Shown piece by piece: positions 1-7,116 of a stretch of 19,781 nt of DNA. Source of the DNA: an uncultured Clostridia bacterium (GTDB lineage Bacteria > Bacillota > Clostridia > Oscillospirales > CAG-272); NCBI GenBank assembly GCA_945936265.1, contig CAMETB010000011.1, positions 1-19,781 of the forward strand, given 5' to 3'. The position numbers were made by a program, and so were the translations under genes. Within the stretch, counting starts at the first letter, position 1. Each line of letters begins with the position of its first letter. Under the pieces are notes generated by a model that was given only the letters and a program-made list of their open reading frames with translations, was not told the DNA's origin and did not search any database.

Positions 1-1
1 G

Positions 2-994
2 ATGAACGGAGGAATGGTCTCTAGCTATTGCCGCATGGCAATAGCGAGAAACCACTCCTCGGTTCACCTGCTTCAAGCCGCTTTGCGCCGTGTTCTCGGC
101 ACTCATGTCGAGCAGGCCGGCTCCTATGTTGACGAACATATAGGAAGATTTGACTTCACACACTATGCCCCTATGACCGATGATGAAATAAAACAAGTTG
201 AAGATCTTGTAAACGAAAGTATTCTTGATGCGCTTGACGTTGTAACAACGGAAACGGATGTTGAAACCGCGCGCAAAAACGGCGCCATGGCTCTCTTCGG
301 TGAAAAATACGGCAGCACGGTAAGAATGGTTAAGATGGGGGACTTCTCGTGCGAGCTCTGCGGAGGGACGCACCTTGACAACACCGCAAAAGCAGGGCTT
401 TTCAAGATAATTTCTGAAACGGGCGTTGCCGCAGGAGTGCGCAGAATAGAGTCCGTTACCGGTCTTGGCGTTCTTGATTTGCTCGAAAAGAAGGAAAATA
501 TCATTTCATCGACCGCAAAAGAACTTAAATGCCGCAACGAAAACGATATGGAAAAGCGTGCCGCTTCCTTGCAGGAAGAGATTCGTTCTCTTAAATCGGA
601 GATAGATTCGTTAAGTTCAAAGATGGCTTCCCAAAAGGCTGTTGACCTCATAGATAAAGCGGAAAAAATCGGGGGAGTGTCCGTTATTGTGGCAGATCTT
701 AAAGATACGAGCGTTGATTCCGCGCGTTCTCTCGGCGACTTTATAAAAGAAAAATTGAGTGATGCCGTTTGCGTGTTTGCAATTCACTCGCAAGACAAAC
801 TTAACTTTATAGCGATGTGTGGCAAGGACGCAGTTGCAAAGGGCGCTCATGCAGGCAACATTTTAAGAGAGGTAAGCGCAATAACAGGTGGTAAAGGCGG
901 AGGAAGACCCGATACCGCAATGAGCGGAGGCAAGGATATATCTAAAATACCCGAAGCATTATCATATGTAAAAGTGCTTGCCGGTAAACTTTAA
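2..994 (+). CDS. alaS: Alanyl-tRNA synthetase, C-terminal part (5' end outside the window)
   Basis: Alanyl-tRNA synthetase charges tRNA-Ala in the cytoplasm and hydrolyses mischarged Ser- and Gly-tRNA-Ala. Only the editing and C-terminal (C-Ala) domains are present, about 330 residues; the catalytic domain lies upstream of the window, so the ATG at base 2 is an internal Met and not the start. The editing-site zinc ligands are visible: an HxxxH motif in RNHSSVHLL (about residues 17-25) and the CELCGGTH motif near residue 115. A coiled coil (about 180-220) follows, then a glycine-rich C-Ala end with GGKGGGRPDTAMSGG, which is characteristic of the family. The wording around CGGTHLDNTAKAGLFKI is of the Clostridia type. 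The gene ends at a TAA followed by a strong hairpin terminator. Identity is very secure; the product should be intact if the unseen 5' part is. Confidence 0.97.
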   Translation: MNGGMVSSYCRMAIARNHSSVHLLQAALRRVLGTHVEQAGSYVDEHIGRFDFTHYAPMTDDEIKQVEDLVNESILDALDVVTTETDVETARKNGAMALFGEKYGSTVRMVKMGDFSCELCGGTHLDNTAKAGLFKIISETGVAAGVRRIESVTGLGVLDLLEKKENIISSTAKELKCRNENDMEKRAASLQEEIRSLKSEIDSLSSKMASQKAVDLIDKAEKIGGVSVIVADLKDTSVDSARSLGDFIKEKLSDAVCVFAIHSQDKLNFIAMCGKDAVAKGAHAGNILREVSAITGGKGGGRPDTAMSGGKDISKIPEALSYVKVLAGKL

Positions 995-1026
995 TCTTAA
1001 CCGGAAGATTTTACGATAAAAAATTT

Positions 1027-1066
1027 GAGGCTGTTGCAATCAGGTGCAACAGCCTCATAATTTTTA
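1027..1066. terminator. Bidirectional intrinsic terminator between alaS and the surface-protein gene
   Basis: A perfect 12-bp stem (1027-1038 with 1045-1056) closes a 6-nt loop and is followed on the + strand by ATAATTTTTATATT. On the other strand the stem is followed by a T-rich run, the complement of the A-run at 1017-1023. It therefore can stop both convergent transcripts, alaS from the left and the minus-strand gene from the right. Confidence 0.93.
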
Positions 1067-1068
1067 TA

Positions 1069-4038
1069 TTATTTCTTTCCGAGAGTATTGAATTTATACT
1101 TGTATTTAAGCGATGCGTTCTTTTTCTTAAAGAGCGTGAAGTAGAGTGTAAGTCCTATTCCGCCAAGAAGAAGTGCGCCGCCCGCTGCCATGACGACAAT
1201 CAACCACACAGGCATTTTATCGGAATTGGTCCTCGGAGTCGAAACTATTCTCGTAGCGTGGCAATACTGACATTCGTAGCGAATTTTTCCCGTTTGTGAA
1301 CTTGTCGCTTCCTCAATGACTTTTCCTGCGTCCCATGAATGAGCCTCGGGGTCTTTATCGACTTTTACCGTGTTTATTACAAGCCCGCACACCTCGCAGG
1401 TATACACAATTTCTCCATCCGATGCGCATGTCGCCGGTTTGCTCTTTTCCTCGTCTTTTACCGTGCGGTGGCGACCCGCAAGAGGAAGTTCCGTTTTATT
1501 TTCATTTTCACAGTAGGAGCACTTGTAAATTTCGTATCCGTGTACTCCGCAGTTGGATGGCTTTTTATCTACAAGTATTGAATAATCGTGACCGAGCGGC
1601 AACTCCAATTCGAGATCTTCTGTCGACTGTTCTTTTTGGCACATGCACACACCGACGGTAAAATGGAGTTCCTCACAGGGATGTACCTCGTTGCCGTCCA
1701 GATCGACATATTTTTTTGCATATGTATAATCATGATTGCTGGAATCGAGCAGCAATGGCTTTTTGTCTGTCTTGTCACACATAGAACATTTGTAAAGTTC
1801 ATATCCCTGAACCATACATGTTGACTTTACAACCTCGTACGGAGTGTCACCAAAGTCATGTACACCCGTTTTTGCTACCTCATTGTCCTTGTATGAATAT
1901 CCGCAATTTTTACACGTATGAAGATCGTATCCGTTCTCAACGCAAGTCGGAGCAACCGTGGTAACCTCATACTCGTGATCGTAAAAAACATTTGCGGCTG
2001 CGAAATAACTCTGCCCGTTATTATCGTACGAGCTGAATACTCTGTGCTTTGTCTGAAGATTCTGAACAGTGGTTCCGTTTCCTTCCTCGAGTGCCGTTTC
2101 GCTGTTATTTTTCTCTATGAGAACCTCTTTTACTCCGTCATTTTTTTCTTTGCTTGTTGAGTAGAACGCATGATCATATATCGTCTGGACTGATTTTGAG
2201 AAGTATACTCTCAGCATACCGGCGTTACAGAAGGCATACTTACCTATCGATGCTGCGTTTAATGTAAGCGTATCAAAGTACAACTCAGAACTTTCTTCCT
2301 GCTCGAAAGCATGTTCCCCTATGCTGCCCGTTATATTTTCAATACCGTTGATTTTCTTTATCTTCACCATATTCGAAAATGCGTACAAATATACGTCTGT
2401 AACGGACCCGGGTATCGTAAGTTCCTCGATATATCGCTCATTTCTGAATGCTCCGTAAATCATTTCTCCTTTATCACCACCAAAATTCTTGTATTTGCCG
2501 TATACTGCGGTAGTGCCAAGGGGAATCTCAAGACCGACCACATTGTTCATTCTGAAGTCCATTGTTTTTCCGTCCGGATACTCGTAAGTTATGGTCTGGA
2601 AATCGTACAGGCGTAAAACAGTACCGTCAAAACTAAACATATTCTTTGACGGAACCCTTATCGTTTCCTCGACGGTTTTCGTGCCCTTTTGGTAACGCAC
2701 CCTGACGTTTACGTAAACCTGTGCAGGATCCGGATAGAAATACTCCTTATATGAATATCCGCATCTTATGCAGGTATTGGTATAATATCCCGGTTCCGTC
2801 GCCTCTTTTGTTGTAACGGCATGAGCGGTAAGAGCTGAAAACATCTGATGACCGAGCGCGGAATGAGGCTCAACATACTCTTCATTGCAAAGAGAGCATC
2901 TGTAAGTAATTGTTCCCGCTTCTTCACAGGTAACCGTATATCCTGTCGCTTTGTATTGGTGCTCGCCGTTGACGGCGTCGGACGAAGTGCACGGAGAATA
3001 AACAACATCATAGAACTTTGTCGTGTCGTTATAAGTAAGTCGGTAATCCGATGTCAGAATACCCGAATGTACACTGGAAAAACTTCCTCCCGTAACCGTT
3101 ATGTAATACAGTTCGGGATTGTCGAAAAATTTACATCCGTCTTTCGTTATTATCTCTCCGCCGTATATATTTACGTCAACATAAGGTACGGTGGTACTTG
3201 CGGTACAGTCTGAGGCGGTATAAAATAAGTAGTCTGACGTAAACTTGACTTTTGCTCCCTCATAAATATTGAACTTGGCGCTTTGCGTTCCGCTTAACTT
3301 GCTTGAACATAATGCAGAGAAGGCTTCGACCGTCCCGTAAATATCATAAACCGGATATCCGAGAGGCCCTTCTTTTGAATCGTATGATTCGCCAAGCCCT
3401 GCGTTTGAAATTACCTTCGCATTTTTGCCTATGCGAATGCCGCATGTAGCGGAAGTATTATTTCTGTTGGAAAAGACAGCCGATCCGGCGGCGGTCTTGC
3501 TTGACTTGACTTCAAGCGTTCCTTGTCCGAGAATTATAATACCGATACTTTTTCCGCTGAAAGCGTCGTCTCCCGTGGTTATTGTAAGCGTATGACCGTT
3601 TAAGTCTATAATTCCGACGCTGCCGTCGTCAAATCCTATACCGCCCGTGGTAATGTTAGACGCAAGTTGCGTATAGTTCCAATTGGATTTTACCGATGTC
3701 TGAAATGATGAAGAGTCCGAAACGGATTTTCCGTACGCTTCATAAAGTTTGGTATCCTTGTCAAAAGAACAGGTACTGCCCGGCGCATAAAGAACGCCGT
3801 CTTCCGTAAACCAACCGAAAAACGTCTTGCCTGAAGTCGAGGTATAGCCGCTTGTATGGAGTGTAAAAGGCTCCCCTGCGTTGTGAGTTTCGGAACTTTT
3901 TCTCAAGGTCCTCTGATAGTATTCAACCGTTATCTGCCCGTTGCTCTCTCCCCCGGCAGATATGGGTAAATATAAAGCGCAGGCAAGCAAAGCCGCCGCA
4001 AGCGCTATGAGCACAGAAAAAACAAGTTTTTTTCTCAT
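1069..4038 (-). CDS. Secreted, membrane-anchored mosaic surface protein (InlB-like repeat, beta-rich region, BspA-type LRR, Cys/His repeats)
   Basis: This is a 989-aa cell-surface protein starting at ATG 4038, chosen because AGAAGGAGAAG lies just upstream; an in-frame upstream codon at 4071 lacks such a site. An N-terminal export signal (MRKK plus a hydrophobic stretch, about 1-30) is followed by an InlB B-repeat-like segment (about 32-100, ending in FFGWFTEDG and LYEAYG), a beta-rich stretch resembling a right-handed helix (about 110-330), and a BspA/LRR_5-like region (about 525-645, with repeated AF and LTIPGSV-type units). Seven CxxC knuckles, most within C-x4-GY-x3-C-x2-C followed by an H, lie before and after the LRR. 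A C-terminal transmembrane helix (about 942-970) precedes a KKK stop-transfer. No LPXTG motif is present, so membrane rather than sortase anchoring is inferred. A LLAC sequence at residue 20 leaves a lipoprotein possible but atypical. The likely role is adhesion or substrate binding; the ligand is unknown. Confidence 0.85.
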   Translation of the reverse strand: MRKKLVFSVLIALAAALLACALYLPISAGGESNGQITVEYYQRTLRKSSETHNAGEPFTLHTSGYTSTSGKTFFGWFTEDGVLYAPGSTCSFDKDTKLYEAYGKSVSDSSSFQTSVKSNWNYTQLASNITTGGIGFDDGSVGIIDLNGHTLTITTGDDAFSGKSIGIIILGQGTLEVKSSKTAAGSAVFSNRNNTSATCGIRIGKNAKVISNAGLGESYDSKEGPLGYPVYDIYGTVEAFSALCSSKLSGTQSAKFNIYEGAKVKFTSDYLFYTASDCTASTTVPYVDVNIYGGEIITKDGCKFFDNPELYYITVTGGSFSSVHSGILTSDYRLTYNDTTKFYDVVYSPCTSSDAVNGEHQYKATGYTVTCEEAGTITYRCSLCNEEYVEPHSALGHQMFSALTAHAVTTKEATEPGYYTNTCIRCGYSYKEYFYPDPAQVYVNVRVRYQKGTKTVEETIRVPSKNMFSFDGTVLRLYDFQTITYEYPDGKTMDFRMNNVVGLEIPLGTTAVYGKYKNFGGDKGEMIYGAFRNERYIEELTIPGSVTDVYLYAFSNMVKIKKINGIENITGSIGEHAFEQEESSELYFDTLTLNAASIGKYAFCNAGMLRVYFSKSVQTIYDHAFYSTSKEKNDGVKEVLIEKNNSETALEEGNGTTVQNLQTKHRVFSSYDNNGQSYFAAANVFYDHEYEVTTVAPTCVENGYDLHTCKNCGYSYKDNEVAKTGVHDFGDTPYEVVKSTCMVQGYELYKCSMCDKTDKKPLLLDSSNHDYTYAKKYVDLDGNEVHPCEELHFTVGVCMCQKEQSTEDLELELPLGHDYSILVDKKPSNCGVHGYEIYKCSYCENENKTELPLAGRHRTVKDEEKSKPATCASDGEIVYTCEVCGLVINTVKVDKDPEAHSWDAGKVIEEATSSQTGKIRYECQYCHATRIVSTPRTNSDKMPVWLIVVMAAGGALLLGGIGLTLYFTLFKKKNASLKYKYKFNTLGKK

Positions 4039-4091
4039 ATCTTCTCCTTCTCGATAGGTGAAAACCGTCATAATTTATAAGTTATAGGTAT

Positions 4092-4120
4092 ATTATACAA
4101 CAAAGAAGATTTATTGTCAA
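4092..4120 (-). promoter_or_regulatory. Sigma-A type promoter for the surface-protein gene
   Basis: Read on the minus strand, a perfect TTGACA (4115-4120) is separated by exactly 17 bp from a perfect TATAAT (4092-4097). It lies about 55 bp upstream of the chosen start at 4038. A full-consensus promoter suggests strong or constitutive expression unless a repressor acts in the 182-bp divergent region. Confidence 0.88.
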
Positions 4121-4152
4121 TATAAAATGTGTACTTTGTATATGAATATATC

Positions 4153-4181
4153 TTGACAACGATTTATTTTTCTGCTAAAAT
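4153..4181 (+). promoter_or_regulatory. Sigma-A type promoter for the 195-aa membrane protein
   Basis: TTGACA (4153-4158) is separated by 17 bp from TAAAAT (4176-4181), which is preceded by TGC, giving an extended -10 element. The start codon at 4221 lies 39 bp downstream, with GAGGTG at 4208-4213 as ribosome binding site. The two divergent -35 boxes are only 32 bp apart. Confidence 0.85.
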
Positions 4182-4220
4182 GAATGGCAGTATATAAAAT
4201 ACGTTACGAGGTGTTACAAA

Positions 4221-4808
4221 ATGTCAAAAAAACTTAATTTCAAAACGACGCGAAATTTCTGGGCATACATATGTTTCGGCGTTCTTGCCGTCATCGTTGC
4301 GGTTATTCTCGCGCCGGTATGGTCGGATACCGATGTATTTTTCAAAAATTGGGGCAGTAAAATAGTCAACATAATGATAGCGGTAGCCATCATTATGTAT
4401 CTCATTTTCTTTCTTGCAAAAAAAATCAAAAGTTATTCAAATTCTACAATACTTGTACTTACTGTAATAGAATTCGTGCTTCTGGCAATCATAGCGCTCG
4501 GATGTATTCTTTCTCAATTCAATGTAATCAACATAGGCGGTCCTTGTGAGATACTCGGCCTTGCGCTCTGGTGCCGCGGAACCGTAGAGCTTTTCCGTGC
4601 ATACTATTACAGGCGTGAGTCAAGCGTTTACTACCCGGTCTGGTACGTTGCAATAGCGGTCGCCATGGTAACCTTCGGCACATACATTTTTGCAAAACCG
4701 TTTTTCCATTCCACGGATATTCAGTGGATATTCTGTGGTGTGACAGGCGTTATCGGAATATTCCTTATCGTCTACGGAATAATGGTAAAGCCAAAGAAAA
4801 ACAAATAA
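4221..4808 (+). CDS. Small multi-span integral membrane protein, function unknown
   Basis: This is a 195-aa protein with about six predicted membrane spans (roughly residues 14-32, 44-66, 76-97, 104-122, 140-158 and 167-187) and Lys-rich ends (MSKK at the start, KPKKNK at the end). The hydrophobic helices have short loops and no obvious catalytic motif; residues RRES near the middle form a positively charged loop. Size and six-helix layout resemble small HdeD/DUF308-like membrane proteins, but no diagnostic motif was recognised and this remains a guess. It has its own promoter and RBS and a terminator directly after the stop, so it is a single-gene unit. It belongs to the chromosomal side, not the phage block that converges on it. 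Confidence 0.82.
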   Translation: MSKKLNFKTTRNFWAYICFGVLAVIVAVILAPVWSDTDVFFKNWGSKIVNIMIAVAIIMYLIFFLAKKIKSYSNSTILVLTVIEFVLLAIIALGCILSQFNVINIGGPCEILGLALWCRGTVELFRAYYYRRESSVYYPVWYVAIAVAMVTFGTYIFAKPFFHSTDIQWIFCGVTGVIGIFLIVYGIMVKPKKNK

Positions 4809-4825
4809 GAAACAAAAATAGAGAA

Positions 4826-4858
4826 CGGCGTACGCAAATGCGATACGCCGCCTTTTTT
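4826..4858. terminator. Intrinsic terminator after the 195-aa gene
   Basis: CGGCGTACGC (4826-4835) pairs with GCG-A-TACGCCG (4840-4850, with one bulged A at 4843) around an AAAT loop, followed by CC and six T on the + strand. On the minus strand the hairpin is followed by TTCTCTATTTTTG, so it could also end the phage-type operon that stops at 4884. Confidence 0.85.
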
Positions 4859-4883
4859 AATCGGATTTTTGCATTTCAGGCAC

Positions 4884-5762
4884 TTATTCCGATTTCTCAA
4901 TCGGTTTTTTCTGCCTTTCGGCATAGATTCTGAACTTCTGCAACTTGTCTATCTTTCTGACAATGCGGTATCTGTCGTCAGTCTTTACAAAAATATATGC
5001 TCCGAGCATCTGTATCACGCCGAAAATCATGTATATTGCAACCTGCAAGGCGTTCCATAAAATCGAATCGAGAGACGCACCGTCAAGCTTGCGGAATGTA
5101 TAATATCCGAAAAGGACTCCGAAAAGAAGCCTTGTTACTACGTCGCATCCGCTCTTTTTTGCCTGATACCGCGTTGCCGTTTCTCCGAAATCAAACGGAT
5201 CGTTCCCGTTTATTCCGTCAGTTGTAAGAGATGACGGCGTAAGCAAGGTCATTTTGAGATACAGCGCTTTTTTGTAAATTTTCATGTCGTGTCTGTGCTT
5301 TTTAAGCGCGTCTCTTTTCTCTTTTTTATCCTTACCCGTGTAGATAAAAGATGTTTTTATCTCTTTTGCATGCCCGTTTTCGTCAAAGCAATCGTCATAT
5401 CTGAGCGACGTTTGCGACAGGAGTTTTTTGCGCAAGGACTTTTTTGCTTCTGCATTTTCAGTCTCGCAAAAACCGTCTAAAAGATCTATGTACGGCGTTA
5501 TCTCATCTATTATTTTTTCGTGAAGGTTGTTCGTCTCTATAACCTCCCTGTCATCCTGCGCATACAGTATTCCGCTTTGCCTGAATATAAAATTCATTGA
5601 AAAGCCGACAGCCATGGAAAGAGCGCTGTTGCCGATTATTTCAAAGACCGAAAGTCCGCTCTCGTCAAGAGTGAAAAGTCCCTTGACGATATAAAGAGCG
5701 GAAACGGCAAGAATAAGTGCAAATCCTATGTTTTTAAAAACGAATTTTTTGAAATCATCCAT
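4884..5762 (-). CDS. Membrane protein with four predicted spans, last gene of the phage-type operon
   Basis: This 292-aa protein is not recognised. Two N-terminal membrane segments (about 12-31 and 38-60) are followed by a charged cytosolic domain of about 145 residues, rich in Lys, Asp and Glu with a helical KKSLRKKLL stretch, then two more segments (about 208-224 and 232-259) and a basic C-terminal tail. The start is ATG 5762, preceded by AGGGG inside the end of the upstream gene and one base after that gene's stop, which implies translational coupling. It is last of three consecutive membrane proteins at the 3' end of the structural operon, the position where lysis or superinfection-exclusion genes often lie. 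No peptidoglycan-hydrolase motif is present. A cargo (moron) gene is an alternative. Confidence 0.8.
   Translation of the reverse strand: MDDFKKFVFKNIGFALILAVSALYIVKGLFTLDESGLSVFEIIGNSALSMAVGFSMNFIFRQSGILYAQDDREVIETNNLHEKIIDEITPYIDLLDGFCETENAEAKKSLRKKLLSQTSLRYDDCFDENGHAKEIKTSFIYTGKDKKEKRDALKKHRHDMKIYKKALYLKMTLLTPSSLTTDGINGNDPFDFGETATRYQAKKSGCDVVTRLLFGVLFGYYTFRKLDGASLDSILWNALQVAIYMIFGVIQMLGAYIFVKTDDRYRIVRKIDKLQKFRIYAERQKKPIEKSE
4889..4910 (+). terminator. Second, weaker terminator-like hairpin on the + strand
   Basis: CCGAT (4889-4893), a TTCTCA loop, ATCGG (4900-4904) and then TTTTTT (4905-4910). The stem has only five pairs. It lies inside the 3' end of the convergent 292-aa gene and would catch + strand read-through that escapes the terminator at 4826-4858. 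Confidence 0.5.
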
Positions 5763-5763
5763 T

Positions 5764-6249
5764 TTAAGAACCCCTGTAATACCTGTTTATTACTTCCTCA
5801 ATTTTAGCGGCGGTTTTTTCAGCAGAAATATCCGATGACAATGACTCTTTAAGGCGCTTTATCGGTATACCGACAAAGAAATCGGCTATCTCACCGAGAA
5901 GTGCAAGCATACAAAGGACGCATACATCGCATATTATTGGCTCAAGCAAATATCCGAGCAAACCGCAAAGTGCAAAGAAAGCAGCCCTTGAACTTACCTT
6001 CAGTTTGCCGAGCGTTTTCATGCCTACAAGCATAAGAGCGATAATACTTCCCGCCGCAAGTTTTACACCTTCCGATATTCCGGTCACGTATCTGTCTTTG
6101 TTGATAAGTACATATATGCACACCGGAGATATGCTGACAAAAAACGAAAGAATATACAAAAATGCAATAATGCGCTTTTTCTTTCTGACGCTCAATTCTT
6201 TTTTCGTTGTTTTCTCTCCCGATTTTACGATCTCTTCTGTATTTTTCAT
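5764..6249 (-). CDS. Small membrane protein with three to four spans, holin-like position
   Basis: This is a 161-aa protein with a basic N-terminus (KKKR at about 23-26) and predicted membrane segments at about 27-49, 63-80, 88-103 and 104-127. A C-terminal amphipathic helix ends in RYYRGS. Cysteines cluster in the third and fourth segments (CDVCVLC). The start ATG 6249 overlaps the previous stop as ATGA, with GGGGGAGAG upstream. Its length, hydrophobicity and place after the fibre genes resemble phage holins, which form pores or lesions in the inner membrane, but no named holin family signature was recognised. Function is therefore an inference from position only. Confidence 0.8.
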   Translation of the reverse strand: MKNTEEIVKSGEKTTKKELSVRKKKRIIAFLYILSFFVSISPVCIYVLINKDRYVTGISEGVKLAAGSIIALMLVGMKTLGKLKVSSRAAFFALCGLLGYLLEPIICDVCVLCMLALLGEIADFFVGIPIKRLKESLSSDISAEKTAAKIEEVINRYYRGS

Positions 6250-6812
6250 ACACTCTCCCCCGAATTTTCGGATACGGAAGATAAAATTTCATCGGATAAC
6301 TCCGTAAGCCGCTGTATTTCCCTTGCACTTCCGTTTTTTACAAGGTCACGATTTGCGCCGAAGCCTATGGAAATCATTTTTGCGAGCGTTTTGCACTCCT
6401 CAATAAGAGTTTCGGTTTCTTTTTTAAGTTCCGTTACATTTTCTGAAAGTTCGGGCAAACTCTTTGTCTGCTCCGTTATTCCCAAAACCTCGTCCTTTAC
6501 CGACATACCTATATTTTCAACCGCTTTGTCAATACCGGATTGCGCTTTGCCGAAAAGTTCCTTCGAGCCCTTCATTGAAGAGAGCACCTGACATATTTTC
6601 CAAAGAGCGCCGATAAAAATGCAAACAGATGTTAAAACTCCTGCCGCAACCGGCATTATTTTTTCCGTTATATATACCGAAATCTCACTTTTCCCCATAT
6701 CTGTGTCGCTTATTTTCTCATTTTCACCGACGGCGCAAATGGGAGACGCAAAGCTCATCATCATAAAAATCAAGCATGAAACCATTATAAAAGATAAGAA
6801 TATTTTCTTCAT
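6246..6812 (-). CDS. Exported, membrane-anchored helical protein, holin- or spanin-like position
   Basis: This is a 188-aa protein. ATG 6812 is chosen because AGGAG lies 5 bases upstream and a typical signal sequence follows (MKKIFLSFIM and a hydrophobic stretch, likely cleavage after SPICA near residue 27). A longer in-frame extension to 6914 would bury this signal and overlap the upstream gene. After the signal come a short polar stretch, one membrane span (about 51-76, with MPVAAGVLTSVCIFIGALW), and a long helical, coiled-coil-prone region of about 100 residues (KSLPELSENVTELKKETETL). It is the first of three membrane proteins that follow the fibre genes. A small hairpin lies immediately before its ribosome binding site. 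It may belong to a lysis module or localise to the host envelope; no family is recognised. Confidence 0.78.
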   Translation of the reverse strand: MKKIFLSFIMVSCLIFMMMSFASPICAVGENEKISDTDMGKSEISVYITEKIMPVAAGVLTSVCIFIGALWKICQVLSSMKGSKELFGKAQSGIDKAVENIGMSVKDEVLGITEQTKSLPELSENVTELKKETETLIEECKTLAKMISIGFGANRDLVKNGSAREIQRLTELSDEILSSVSENSGESV

Positions 6813-6825
6813 TTTTTCTCCTTTC

Positions 6826-6841
6826 CCCGATACACATCGGG
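6826..6841 (-). promoter_or_regulatory. Hairpin just upstream of the 188-aa protein's ribosome binding site
   Basis: CCCGAT-loop-ATCGGG forms a perfect 6-bp stem with a 4-nt loop in the 34-nt gap after the 89-aa gene. In the direction of the operon no T-run follows, so it is not a terminator there; the AGGAG site starts about 6 nt later. It may modulate translation or mark an mRNA processing point. Confidence 0.45.
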
Positions 6842-6846
6842 ATTTT

Positions 6847-7116
6847 TTATTCCTGACGACACTTTTGAGTAACGGAAAAAGAAATTCTCCAGAACTCTTT
6901 GCCGTCGGAGACAACCTCGCAAAGTTCCTCTGTTTCAGGGTCGTATTCGGGCACTTCGCTATATCTCTTTATCTTGTATCCGGCTTTTAAGAAATCTTTT
7001 CTTGTCGGATTGGTAACCGTCCTCTTTTTGCCGTTTTCGCCTATGTAACTTACCTTGTTTCCGACGTTTCTTACAAGCACGCCGTCACTTAGCTTATATA
7101 CCTCTTTGTATATCAT
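6847..7116 (-). CDS. Small phage accessory protein following the fibre gene
   Basis: This 89-aa protein begins with ATG 7116, with GGAGGT 7 bases upstream and an ATGA overlap with the fibre gene's stop. It has a short beta-rich N-terminal half (VYKLSDGVLVRN) and a segment reading EVPEYDPETEEL near residue 60, similar in wording to small proteins often encoded behind phage tail-fibre genes in Firmicutes prophages. Such proteins are usually annotated as hypothetical or fibre-associated. No signal peptide or membrane span is seen. Role in fibre assembly is an inference from position. Confidence 0.72.
   Translation of the reverse strand: MIYKEVYKLSDGVLVRNVGNKVSYIGENGKKRTVTNPTRKDFLKAGYKIKRYSEVPEYDPETEELCEVVSDGKEFWRISFSVTQKCRQE

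Noticed and set aside
1..60. Start of alaS at the ATG at base 2
   Set aside because: The reading frame opens in the middle of the editing domain; the HxxxH motif follows at once, so the true start is outside the window.
1069..1220. Sortase anchor on the surface protein
   Set aside because: No LPXTG-like motif precedes the C-terminal hydrophobic segment; the tail after the helix is long and basic, so membrane anchoring fits better.
1335..3213. Several + strand reading frames of 78-121 codons across the surface-protein gene
   Set aside because: They are antisense to a well-supported gene with signal peptide, domains and anchor; their translations are Cys/Arg/Phe-rich without recognisable features.
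4809..4883. Possible attachment-site repeat shared with 19527-19781
   Set aside because: Comparing both flanks by eye gave no shared run longer than about 7 bases, so no att pair can be claimed.
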